A DNA stretch of 64,000 nt from Dichomitus squalens LYAD-421 SS1 (taxonomy: Eukaryota; Basidiomycota; Agaricomycetes; Polyporales; Polyporaceae), in assembly GCF_000275845.1 (NCBI RefSeq), contig NW_006766891.1:685903-749902 (forward strand), written 5' to 3'. The number at the start of each line of letters is the position of its first letter. Position 1 is the first letter of the stretch. The position numbers and the translations under genes are program-made. Below the pieces are notes generated by a model. The model saw only the letters and a list, made by a program, of their open reading frames with translations. It made no database searches and was not told where the DNA came from. Shown here piece by piece: positions 33,601 through 44,412 of the stretch.

Positions 33601-34815
33601 TCAACCCCAATGAACACGACAATGATCGGGAATAATTCCCAGGGCACCATTGTCACCCGGAAGCCAACCAGTGCGCATACACTGACACTAGTGATAGTAC
33701 TGACAAGAATTTCGACTATACCGGTGAACGCGAGACCGATGCGAGAGTGAACCATAGTCATCCGGCGGAACAGCCAAAAACAGTAGACGCCAAACGCAGT
33801 GTATGTGATGGAGGTGAAGGCGAAGAGCATGGTAAACCGAGTGCGCAGAGACGCATTCTTCCGGTACTGCGCCGGCGGATGTATCAGGTCTAATTGCTCG
33901 ATTCACAGATGACTAGGAACTTACTTCCAAGGCGATCAAATGCGGTTCCTGTGCGAGCACGACTAGTTCTCCGGCGTCCCCGCCGGCATCTTCAAGCGCA
34001 TGTAGCCATAGGAAATGACCGTCATTCCCGAAGCATTCCTTCTCGGGGAAGAAGTACGTGAGCACCAGGAACATAGCTGCATCGATATGATTTGAGGATG
34101 GATCGTGTAACTCGCGCCCTGCCAATACCATGTCCGGCGTGATTGGCAGACCAGAGATGGTGACATTCTGTGAGAGATTGAGGGTGTCGAGGATGTCGTC
34201 GTCGGCTGCTAGTGCTTGTTCGTCATAGTTCCAAAAGGCGGAGGGGCTGAGTGCAAAGCAAGAGCCATCGCGAGAACGAAGACACGAGATACTGCGAGAT
34301 GACAAAGCTTCGGATATTCGCCGTTCGAGTTTGAGCGTGGCAAGGAGCGTGTTCTTATCGAGAGCCCCGAGGCCCTCTTCGGGAGAGACACTACCCACTA
34401 AGACACGCTCTTCACGTAAAATGCCTTCCATCCCGCACCTGGCACGGGCAACCGAGTCGGCTCGCGTACGTAAGGCAGCATCTCCTTCCCAGAGGTGCCG
34501 CAAGTCGTGCTGGGCAAAGTAGCTGGAGATGTCGTCAGGGGTGAGGAAGGAGTCGAGCACGCGGAGGGTGAAGCCAGCAAAGTATTGGGTCTGAGATGAG
34601 TAGTAGCTGGCGATAGCAGGGAACAAAAGCGAGGTGATGACAACAGAGGAAACGAGGATGAGACGGATCTGATGGGTCGCGCAGTGGCTGTACGACTGTT
34701 GGTCAAGCAGAGCGAGAGAATGGGAGGAGGAGCATACGCACATGCCAAAGCGGTAGAAGAACTGTGTCCCAACAAGCCGGGCGCGCTGGAGCGCAAGACT
34801 CATGGGAGAAGGCAT
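30639..34815 (-). CDS. scp1: SREBP cleavage-activating protein (SCAP) homologue
   Basis: Four exons on the minus strand give about 1336 residues: 34815-34742, 34687-33925, 33866-33279 and 33224-30639. The first membrane helix is IRLILVSSVVITSLLFPAIA, followed by a long luminal loop. A sterol-sensing domain occupies roughly residues 280-475: MLFAFTSITYTAFGVYCFWL, VEILVSTITSVSVCALVGF, PWELFPIIVVFIGVENMYSI, VVSYNALLGVLAVFSTGAI, FSIVVLVAHWFLVHTFFVTV. Another membrane helix lies near PVVWLLKIFVMPITGTTMLL. The last 600 residues carry WD40-type repeats (IAASEDGKTIATVGLENEFV, LTAVAMNSLGNICAAGTGAG, HLYASYENGAVVEWDIL). SCAP escorts the SREBP transcription factor from ER to Golgi when sterol is low; in fungi the pathway also responds to low oxygen. 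Domain order and length fit well. It is divergent from PDX1, 385 bp away. Confidence 0.87.
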
Positions 34816-35200
34816 AATTCGGCCCAACGTCGGGTCAGTGCTGCCTCCAGACGATATTGAGAGGGGTAGAGAGTGTCAGGGACGATGGTCATGAAACCTG
34901 CTAGGCTTCAAACGTCTGGATCGGACAAGACAACAAGGTGCTGATATGACTTACGAGTGCACCCCTTGTAGAGCGTCTGGAGCGGTATTTGTTAGCGCAT
35001 ACAGGGACCAGAGGGCATGAGCCCAGACGGACGGAGATGAGGGTAGGAAGCAAGAGCAGACAGCTGCCGGAAGCATGGCCGGCCGCCACTGCCAGAACAG
35101 GCGCGCTACGCGTCTCGGCATGTCCCGGTCCTCCCTCTGACGCTGTCGGCGCGTTTCGCGACTCTGGACGTGTGTTACAACGTACGACCCGACCACCAAA

Positions 35201-36371
35201 ATGCAGTCCCTCCACCATGTCTCCAAGGCTGCTATTCGTGCGTCTACCAGCAAGAGATGTGAGTACCTTCTAGACTCAATTCGTTGGGTTTTGTGGATGT
35301 GAAGCTCAAATGTGGGTCTGGGTAGGGATAAGCACGAGCGCGGTGCGTTATGCCGTCTCCAAGCTCGCTATGCCAGCTATGTCACCGACGATGACCGAGG
35401 GTGGGATTGCCTCGTGGAAGAAGAAGGAGGGCGAGTCCTTCATAGCCGGAGACGTGCTTCTTGAGATTGTACGCCCTCACCTCATCCCCGTCATAACCCT
35501 CGAAGCGCTAACGACGCTCCAATGTTGTAGGAGACGGACAAGGCCACAATCGACGTAGAGGCGCAGGATGACGGCGTGCTGGGAAAGATCTTGGTGCGAT
35601 CTCTGTCTTCACTCACTGCGTGTTGTCAACTCACATTGGTGGGACAGGCGCCTGACGGGACGAAGAACGTCCCAGTCGGGAAGACTATCGCACTCCTTGC
35701 AGAGGAAGGTGACGATATCTCCAATCTCGAAGTCCCCGCGGACGAGCCCGCCTCCTCATCCAACCCGTCCCAACCCACGCCCGAACACCAAGCGAAGCCC
35801 GCTCCGTTCGCGCCCTCCGACTCTGAGTACCCCACATCCGCGCGCGGCGAGGGTACCCATCCCCCAGAGTCTCATGTCCCGCACCATTCGCGACCGCTCT
35901 TCCCATCTGTGATTCGCCTGATACAGGAACATGGCATCTCGCAAGGGGACGTGAACAAAATCAAGGGCACGGGGGTGCGCGGCATGCTTACCAAAGGCGA
36001 CGTCCTCACGCACTTGGGCCTCGCGTCTGGACCCTCGGGCACGTACCGCGAGACGCCGCCGCCTGACCTGAAGACCAATGCGAAGAAGAGCGTGAAGGAG
36101 GCCGCCCCGCTCGACGGGATCACAGTGCGGAGGCTAATCGTAGGCAACATGCTCGAGGCGTCCACCAGGGCCCGCGCTGCTGCTAGTGCGTTTCTTCCTT
36201 GCTCCAGGGAGGTGTCTCTATTGACGGGATTGTACAGCGCCAGTGCAATCAATAGACTTCGATTCCATCATAGCGGACTACCTTCCGCCGTCCAAGCCTG
36301 CTCCGCCGACTCCTACTCCCGAGGCCTTCACGAAGCCCAAAAGCGCTACTTTCCTAGACGGCTTACTCTAA
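35201..36371 (+). CDS. pdx1: Pyruvate dehydrogenase complex protein X component
   Basis: Five exons give about 309 residues: 35201-35258, 35326-35468, 35531-35593, 35648-36185 and 36244-36371. The N-terminus ([20 protein letters not shown]) is a basic, Ser-rich mitochondrial presequence. A lipoyl domain follows, with the lipoylated Lys in [11 protein letters not shown] and the typical [21 protein letters not shown] Pro/Ser linker leads to an E3-binding domain ([39 protein letters not shown]). The acyltransferase catalytic domain of E2 is absent and the protein ends soon after LDGLL. This is exactly the fungal protein X layout: it docks dihydrolipoamide dehydrogenase (E3) onto the E2 core in the mitochondrial matrix. 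The last acceptor could be at 36236 instead of 36243, changing two or three residues only. Confidence 0.92.
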
Positions 36372-36517
36372 TGTACTTACGATCTCGCTAATCCGGCCAT
36401 AGACTTCCTTTCGCACACTGCTCGCGTCTATAGGGTGCGCAACAAGAATGTTTGATAAGTGGCTATGGATACAATATGAAGGTGCGCGCAAGAAGAGACA
36501 CCATGGTATAAACGCCG

Positions 36518-39500
36518 TCACTCCTCCAGAGGTAGGCACTGAACGGCCGGTCAGCTCCTTGCAGTTCGCAGTCCAAAGGTACTCACCCAGAACTCGATAA
36601 ACGCCTGTGACCTCTCCCTGCCCTGCTTCCTCGGCCCAGGCATCAAGAACTGCATGCTCAATAGCCCCTCGTCGTCAATCCGCAATGATGTCTTGGACGA
36701 GCTCTGCAGCGCGCGCATAGCCTTCGCAATGTACGAGTACGTGTATCTATACAGCCCAACGCCCTCAGTGTTCAGCACCAGTCAACATTGGTACCAGCAA
36801 AAGGAGGGATGCCAATGGGACGCACGTGAATGAGACCGTCGCGGGGCACTCGCACGTCTCGAGCACCTCACGGTCGTTCGGGTAGTCCATCTCCGTCGTC
36901 CCGAACTCGCCGACCGCGCGCAGGCGCAGGCGCGGGGGCGCGTTGCGCGGCACTCGGTTGTTTGCGACAGCAGGAGGTGGGGGGTGCCCGATGATCGTCA
37001 GCTTTTTGGTGGAGGGGTCGAGCTCAGAGAGGGCATCCCGCAGCCAGGATGACTGTCAGCGACGATGAGTGAGTGGGTGAGGTTCGTGCTCGAAGTAGGG
37101 GCGGCTGACCTTCAGAATAATTCTCAATACACTGGCATGGACGCGAGCGTGAGACTGGGAGAGCAGACAATGGGAAGGTAGAGTACGCACGTCGCGTCAT
37201 TGTCGAAGTTGAACGTCATTCTAGGCTCGGGGTCCCAAGTTGTAATCTCGCACGTCGCCGTCGGACCGCCCGACTCCTCCGCCCTATCGCATCGCATCGA
37301 ATCCGGTAGCCGTTAGCACATGCAGTGATCCATACGTTGGCTTGCACAGCAAGGGACGCGAGGAAGGAGGACAACTCACACAAGCACCGTCAGCGGGTGC
37401 CCCGCCCCCGCGTATGACATGCGCATCCCCGTGCCCTTCCCTGGGGCGAACCACTCATCGAGCCGCGCGTTGCCCCCCTCGGCGTCCGCGCGACCTTTGC
37501 CCTTGTCCTTCTTCACCCCACCCCCACCCCCACCTCCGTCTGAGTCATCGTCTCCGTTTTTTCTCTTCTTGGACGACGTCCCAGGCGCTTGCGCGGCGGT
37601 CCCGAAGACGTTCAGGCAGTCCATGAGGGTGCCGAGTGGAATCTCGAACGCGCTCGCCATTTCCACCTCCTCTTCCCCGTCATCTCCTCCCGCATGTTCT
37701 TGCCGATGCTGCGAAGGTTGAGAGGCGGCGTGCGGATTGTATGTGAACTCGTCGAAAACGGCGCTGAACACCCAGGCGGTTGCTGCAGGGAAGCGGAAGA
37801 GCGCGGAGGCATTAGCGTATTTGTCATCTTTCGTCACTGCTGCTGCAGCCGCTGCTTTGGAAATGGAGAGTGGAACAGGGCGCGAACACGCGAAGCAACG
37901 GCGCGAGGGTTCACATGGGAGACGTCAGGGTCTGGAATGTCAGAAATCCGTCCAGGCTACCTCGCACTCATACCCGCGAACCCCTGGGCTACACAAATTG
38001 GTATCGGGGGACTCGCATGGACATCCTCCATGAAACCTCACGACGCTCCCTGGACCCTGCCCGGGCCCCTGGTGAAATATCGGACCCTTAAGCCTAGCCC
38101 TCTCAAGGGCTCGTCCACGATACAGCACGCGCGCCACCTCTCCGTTTGCACCCTACCCTGCGGTGTGGGAGAGCAAATACCCAAGCAGTCCAATCGCCAC
38201 GACCAAGTGCGCATTCACAAGACGTAATGCTTATACTCTGGGGACGGATGCTACCCACCACGCAGAGAACCCTCGTTTTCGATTCTGCGTGTGCAGATGC
38301 AGACGCAGGCGATAGGATCTCCCCGACGAGATGAGCCAAGCTTCTCATCGTGATTGACTGGCCGCAAGATGGGGCAGGGAGACTGTGCGTCTTCCTCGGC
38401 AAGACCGAAGGGCGAGGTCGTAACGGCGTATGTGACACTGTCACCGAATTGGCGGCGGGATGATGGCCTAGTCTCTATTCATCCCATCGTGCATACTGTC
38501 GGGCGACTACAGCAGACCGCAGGCGGCTGTCTGCAATGTATGACAAAGTTGAACGAGCTGGCTCATGCGGAGAAGAATGAGCGTTATTCTCGGGACGGAC
38601 CAAGGACACAAAACTCCATGAAGGCAGCCAAAAGGCGCAGTGAATTGGGACGTTTATTCATTGGGTCATTCTACTAGTGCCGTGGCCGTCAACGTGAGTA
38701 CAATGCGTGGTTAGTGGCACGCAGACCGCGGCACGCAGCCACTAGCCAGTGTTCGTGTGAAGGGTGAGAAGCAGGTCGTGCCGATGCGAAGAAACAGGGA
38801 GTCGGCGAGCATCTCAACTGAGCACACTGCCCAAACCAAACACGCACCTTTCTCAACGGACGAGCAGAATGACCCAACGAGCAACGCAAGCACTCTTCTT
38901 AGCCTCGCGGACACTGGGGGCGGCATAATCATCTGCGCCCCGATGTCTCGAAGGCGTCCCGATGCCCGAAGCTCAAGCGGGAGAAGGGATGTCCAACACG
39001 CCGTGCGGACAACCTCTCCGACTCCCTAACGCACAGACATGGCCTAGAAGCCGCGCGACCGAGCGCCATTCAGTCTACTGAATATACCGGCAGATGGGTG
39101 GATGTATGCGCCGCTTCCGCTTCTAGGACGTTGCGCAGGCACACTATCAAGCTACTGTAGATCATCTGTCCTGGCACCTACGTCACCGAACTCGCACGAG
39201 CGCGAGACCGGGTCTGGACGGTGGACAGTAGACAATCAGACAGTGCGCGGCGCGCATCTACATCCGCATCAGCCTACGCCGGAGGTAACGGAGCAAAGGA
39301 ACGTGTCGCCCGCCGCATATATGGATGCAAAGCTGCAATCGGAACCCTTTTCTTTGGACCGTCCAAATCCAGGACGTTGGGGGCCCTTTTCCACACCTTC
39401 ATATCAGCATACGGTGTCTCTGCATCCGCGTAACGCCGAGCAGCACTACCACTGCGGTGGGCCACAGGAGCTATATGCTGCTAATCATCTAGACCAACCC

Positions 39501-40473
39501 CACCACGGGATTCGAGGCTCGTTCCCTGCATGCGCGTCCTCGAGCCTGGACCCGCGTCGTTGCCAGATGGGAGCTGTCCGGAGATTGTCACTCAGGATAC
39601 CTTCGGTGAATCAAACGGACAACCCCAACTGCACTGGAGGAGCGGTACTCAGACGGACATGGCGTTGGTCGACGAGACAACAGCTTTACAAGAACAGAGA
39701 TGCGCTTAGATAGCCAGAGACACAACGCCTGCTAGCGGCCCAAGGCGCATGTGCGCACTCGTTTTCGCGCGCGTGAGACAATTCATGTGCACAGCGAACG
39801 GTGGCGTCGCACGGGCTTCTGCATGCCTCGTGCCTCTCGGACTGCAGCGCACTAATGTGGCTAAAGGCAGGCCTCGACCGGGTGCAGCGCCTCCCGTCTT
39901 CCCGATTGCCAAGAGCGGATTGGGCAAATACACGCAGGGGGCCATACGTGTGGCCTGCCTTGCGCGCGTCTCCAGATTGGGCATGCTGGAAGGGAGGGAA
40001 AGCGGGAGAAGGCTGCTGTTGTTGGAGACAAAAGATAAGTGAGATGGACGAGAAGATGATGTTGGGTTCTGGGCATGGACGCAGTGTTCCTTCCCACCGC
40101 GCGCGAGGCGAGGGTGCTTTTCAATATTCCCAAAGCGAACGATCGTGCAGGAATCAGCAGCCAGAGAATTTATTCGGGGAGCTCACCGACGAGAACGCGG
40201 CTCTCCTCGACGGTGACAGTAAGGCCGTCGGCGTTGATCTGAACGGTCGCGCGCTGTTGTGGAGAGCGCGAGAAGAGCGTTAGCGTGGTCGCGCGAGGGA
40301 GGATGAATGGGTTACATTGGCGAAGTTGACGCCTCTAAGAAGGGCAGCAAAGTACCTGAAGTCCGAGACCGAGGCGGTGAGAAGCTGTTGAGGGAAATGA
40401 GGTCAACGATCATCGAGATGTGGCCGTGTGTGCCGAAGTGAGGGCCACGGACTCTGGGCTGTTCTTCTGACAT
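36518..40473 (-). CDS. rad1: Rad1 checkpoint clamp (9-1-1) subunit, gene split by a 2.4-kb intron
   Basis: Nine exons on the minus strand close in frame to about 357 residues: 40473-40453, 40384-40316, 40253-40187, 37782-37380, 37283-37191, 37122-37110, 37052-36826, 36746-36587 and 36538-36518. The first three encode MSEEQPR, LLTASVSDFRYFAALLRGVN and RATVQINADGLTVTVEESRV. Exon 4 begins ATAWVFSAVFDEFTYNP, then FEIPLGTLMDCLNVFG. Later exons give MTFNFDNDAT, SSWLRDALSELDPSTKK and KTSLRIDDEGLLSMQFLMP. These are the strands of a Rad1/PCNA-like clamp, which with Rad9 and Hus1 signals DNA damage. A disordered Gly/Lys/Asp insert lies in exon 4. Exon 6 is 13 nt (TIILK). The exon 3-4 junction (Val-Ala) completes the conserved 'EEaR.llATAW' segment across 2404 nt, while the other introns are about 60-75 nt. 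Confidence 0.87.
37783..40186 (-). other. Exceptionally long (2404-nt) intron of rad1
   Basis: The donor is gtgagctcc at 40186 and the acceptor is ttccgcttccctgcag at 37783. The sequence between has short frames on both strands, none with a recognised domain. I saw no transposase, reverse transcriptase, long terminal repeat or clear terminal inverted repeat. A small stem (agtggc/gccact) lies near 38713-38743. It may be an old insertion into a normally short intron, may host a non-coding RNA, or may hide a small nested gene. Confidence 0.7.
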
Positions 40474-40810
40474 GCTAAGTTCTGGGGTGCGACTGTCACC
40501 GCGCGTTTTGTTCTGTGGCCGACGTGGCCCGGCGCTGCCAGCGTATGATTACGCTAGTAGCTGCGCTCGGAGGTAGGTCTATATAGTGGGCTAGCAAGGG
40601 AAACGAGGGGCGCAAGGGGTGGGAACGGAGGGACAACAGAGTGGGAGAGGAACTCGGGACTCGACCCTGGGACGCAGAGTGTGACAGGAAGCACCTGTGA
40701 CGTGACACGCGATCTGAGGGAGCACATCTGAGGGCCCAGACCAGACGGGGGGGTATGGACGCGACGAGCCCGCGCGCCCAGAGGCCCATCTCTCTTTCTC
40801 TCTATCCACC

Positions 40811-42990
40811 ATGTCTGCCTCTGCCTCTGCCTGGACAGCCGACGCCAACGAGGCCCTCTCCCTCTCTCTGGGTGCGTACACGAGCTCGCCGCCGTACTCC
40901 GCGTCGCGCTCACGTCGATGGTTGGACAGTGCGCGCGCCAGAAGACAAGGCCTCCCTCTGGTCAAGAGAAGTATACGAAGGCTTCCACCCAACATTCACA
41001 TATCCAGTACGTTACCTGTCCTTCCTGGCCCATCCCCACCGCCGACCGCTTTCCCACAGATATTCGGCGAGGAGGAGAAGGTATACGGCTACAAGGACCT
41101 GGCCATCGAGGTATGCGTACCCTCACGCACCTCGCGAACCGCCACTCATCCTCGCGCAGCTCAAATTCGCGTCGGGCTCGCTCGCGCAATACCTCAATGT
41201 CCAATATTCAGAACGACTACCTGCCTCATCCGCTGTAGACGAAATAGAAGACACATTAGCCAAGTTCATCCCAGAAGGATACTACACCGACGAGAAACGA
41301 TTCCTCGAACGCGTCGAACATGATGCCGCCAACTTCAAGCCTTTTGGCGAGAAGATATATTCATATTCACGAACTGCCATGCCCGTCTCGAAGGGCAAGA
41401 ATGTTGCCATCCCTCAAGTACTCTCGCCGGAAGACCAAGAGACCGTAGACTACGAGGTTTACCATGTGAGTCAACAATTCACTTCCCTATTGTCTAGGGG
41501 TACTCCCAGAGTCTCGGCGGTTCGATATGCCGTTTTTCGAGATCGTCGCCTCGCAGTAGGCGTCCATCTGGGCCCCGATCCGCCGGCCTGGTGTCGCACA
41601 CTTCAAGGTACACTCCCGCGTCCAAGCTAGGACGTTCGAGACCAACGCACATCCTGTGCACGCGTCTCGCGTCTCTTGCCACGCACCGTATACCCGAGAC
41701 ATCGCTCCGTCTTCTCCGGGAAGCAACTACATCTAGAACCGCCCTGCTCTATTCTCTGTCTACTGCTTCTTCGGAGATTTGGACTGACTTCGTACTTCCA
41801 GAGCACTTGGAAGACACCGGGTTTCCGTGAATTTCATCGGCGAATGCAGCTCTTTGTCCTCCTATATATCGAGGGCGGCTCATACATCAGCGAAGACGAA
41901 GAGACCTGGGAGTTTGTCGTCCTCTACGAGAAGCGGCGGAGACGGTCCTCCCCCGACGTCGCAACCTACCACTTCGTCGGTTACTCCACCCTCTTCCCAT
42001 TCTACTGCTTCCCCGAGCGCGTCCGCCTGCGCATCTCGCAATTCCTCATCCTACCTCCCTATCAACAGGATGGGCACGGCTCCGCGCTCTACACCGCCAT
42101 TTACCAGCACGTCCTTGCGCAGCCGCGCATCGCGGAGCTCACCGTTGAGGACCCAGCAGAGGCATTCGAGGACCTGCGCGACAGGAACGACCTTAAGATG
42201 CTACTCGCAAACGAGAAGTTCATGCGCGAGGGCTTCGGGCCCGAGGCCGTATCAAGCAATGGGGGCAAGGTCGGTGGCGTTGGTAACGGGAGGACGCGGA
42301 GGGGCGTGAAGCATCGCACAATGCGCGCAGGCGCAGGCAAAATGGGTCCGCCTGCCGAGCGGACGTGGCTCGAGAAGTGGCGGACAGAGCTCAAGATTGC
42401 AGGGGTGCGTTTCCTTGCGTGGCGTTCATGCGTGTTGCGTATGCTGACGGGGACCTCGTCTGTTTGCCATGTTGTCGTCTTCGTTGCCGCATGTCTCTGT
42501 TCTGGATACGTCATGGGGTTCGTCGGATGTGTCTTGTATGGGTGCTTACAGCGGCAGTTCCACCGGCTCATAGAGATGCTCATCCTGAAGCATATGGACC
42601 CTGCGGACGAACGTGGTAATCGCGCGTACCGCCTGCAGGTCAAGGAACGGCTATACCGCTTCAATTTCGTGCGTACCCCTTCATCTCTTGCCCTTCTCTC
42701 CTTCTCTTCCTCCCCGCTCCCGTCTTCGAACGCTTCGCGCGCTGTCTTTCCACTTCTACCTACCCTACCAAAGTCGCGGATCTGCACATCTTCTCTTCTC
42801 TTATATCCGGCTTCGTACTTGCTTTCGGCAGCTCTCGAGAACGAGACGGACAAACGCTGACCCCGCTTGTTTTACATGCCTGCAGGAGATCCTCATGCAA
42901 CTCGACAAGCAGGAACGCCAGCAGAAACTCGAGGAGACGTTCCAGAGCGTTGTTGCCGATTACAAACGCATCCTAGGACACGTGCACTAG
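40811..42990 (+). CDS. hat1: Histone acetyltransferase type B catalytic subunit
   Basis: Seven exons give 439 residues: 40811-40871, 40930-41006, 41060-41110, 41160-41465, 41802-42404, 42552-42668 and 42886-42990. The N-terminus (WTADANEALSLSLVRAPEDK, EGFHPTFTYPIFGEEEKVYG, YKDLAIELKFASGSLAQYLN) is the HAT1 substrate-binding region. The GNAT core contains FREFHRRMQLFVLLYIEGGS, YSTLFPFYCFPERVRLRISQ and the acetyl-CoA loop FLILPPYQQDGHGSALY (Q/RxxGxG/A). HAT1 acetylates newly made histone H4 on K5 and K12, in cytosol and nucleus, with the RbAp46-like Hat2. Introns 4, 5 and 6 are 336, 147 and 217 nt, longer than most here. It is divergent from rad1 across 337 bp with a CT-rich leader. Confidence 0.94.
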
Positions 42991-44412
42991 AACATCACTC
43001 ATCCTGTTGCACGGACCCGTGACAGGTCTCGGGTCATGGTTCTGCACTTCGGCCGTCCGGACAATTCCACCCCTGGATCCTGGACTAGCAACCTCCTGGG
43101 CTGGGTACAGCCTGGACTTCGTTCGGGACTTCGGGACGTCGGGGTCTGGGCACGACTGGGGAATGGAGATCTCGGTCTCTTGATGTGCTCACCTTAGTGA
43201 CGCTTACTACCACGCTGTGCTCATGTTCGGATTCGTGCGTTTGGACGACCTACTTCTCTCGGCATCTATACACCCTTGTACAATATAAGTACTCGATACG
43301 GACGGTTACGCAGTCACGACTTGCCACAAGCTGCACGACGGACGATTCCACGACGCCCGCGCCCCGTCACCCGTCAAGTGTAGCCGCGTCTATGACGGCG
43401 CTGCGCTGGGTGTCTCGACCTTTGGCGCGGCCGACCGAGGGCGTACCAGAATTCGCGGCGTGGCGGGGAATGTGGTCAAGTCTTCGCCACTGTGCAAATC
43501 GCCGAACGGTTCAACCGTACGTAGCCATAATCTGATCGCTGTTGTTGTTGGGACTAGCTTCTATCTGGCATATTGTCTGTTTGTCCTTGTCTCTGTCATG
43601 CGTGTGTTCACCTCCTCCTGTCCCAAGTCCTCTTACGTGTATATGCCATGTCGTGTCACACAAGCTCCATCTACCTCCCACTCCGTTATACAGTCTGGTG
43701 GATCTCTGTGGCGGCCTGTCAACGCCACGACCAAAGCTCGTTCTCCTGTCACAATTCCTCGCTCTCCCCCCTTCTCTCCTCGCGCTTACACCTCACGAGA
43801 CAAGCTTACATTCTCCCATCCAATATTGTCTGGTCTGCTAGTATCACTCATTCATAGTCAGTAGGTAGTATCTTTATGTAGCACAAGCAGGGTCCATATA
43901 TATCATGTTCTGCACATTCTGTCCATTCTTATCGGCGTGGCCTTGCACAAAGGCTGGATCCCCGCAGGATGTGTTACCGAGACTGTATGCCGAGTAGGAC
44001 GAGTACTGCGCGCATCTTGCTCGCCTCTAGTGCAGGCAACATTCATTGAACCCTAGAAAGCTCAGAAAGGCCTCACACGGCCCTGACGCGAGTCATCGAA
44101 TTCAGCCTGAGCTTCAGTGACAGGTATGTGTGGCCAACATGTACTGAGCACGAGGGAGGGGTTGCCCGTGTCCAGGGAAGGATCTCATAACCGCTGCATA
44201 GCAAGGCTTCGTGGTTCGCACGCGGGTGTCTATGACGCGTCGATGCGGAAATGCAGTTCATGGGGACTAGTGGGAAAGCTAGGTTACGTGACAAGACACA
44301 TCAATGGTATGATACATAGGACAGCGACCAGCGCACACTTCGATACAAAGACCGAGAGACAGGGGGAGAGCGTAACCCTCGGGCCTTGTAACAGGTATAG
44401 AAGCCTTCCAGC
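42991..44412. other. Intergenic region of about 1.4 kb, no supported gene
   Basis: It lies between the convergent HAT1 and F-box genes. Open frames such as those between 43460 and 43864 are short and CT-rich and overlap one another, with no domain. The region likely holds two polyadenylation sites and otherwise uncharacterised sequence. Confidence 0.5.

Noticed and set aside
33867..33925. An apparent 28-nt intron in SCAP
   Set aside because: A 58-nt intron with the same GTAAGT donor and an acceptor at 33867 (ggcgcag) fits frame and normal length.
34687..34742. Uninterrupted reading through the SCAP N-terminus
   Set aside because: Although the frame stays open, the 54-nt segment reads as Cys/Ser-rich noise and has clean GT-AG ends; splicing gives the family-like RFGIHCATHQIRL.
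37612..37837. A separate rad1 start near 37837
   Set aside because: No in-frame ATG is present there; the conserved N-terminus is found instead at 40473-40187 with exact phase.
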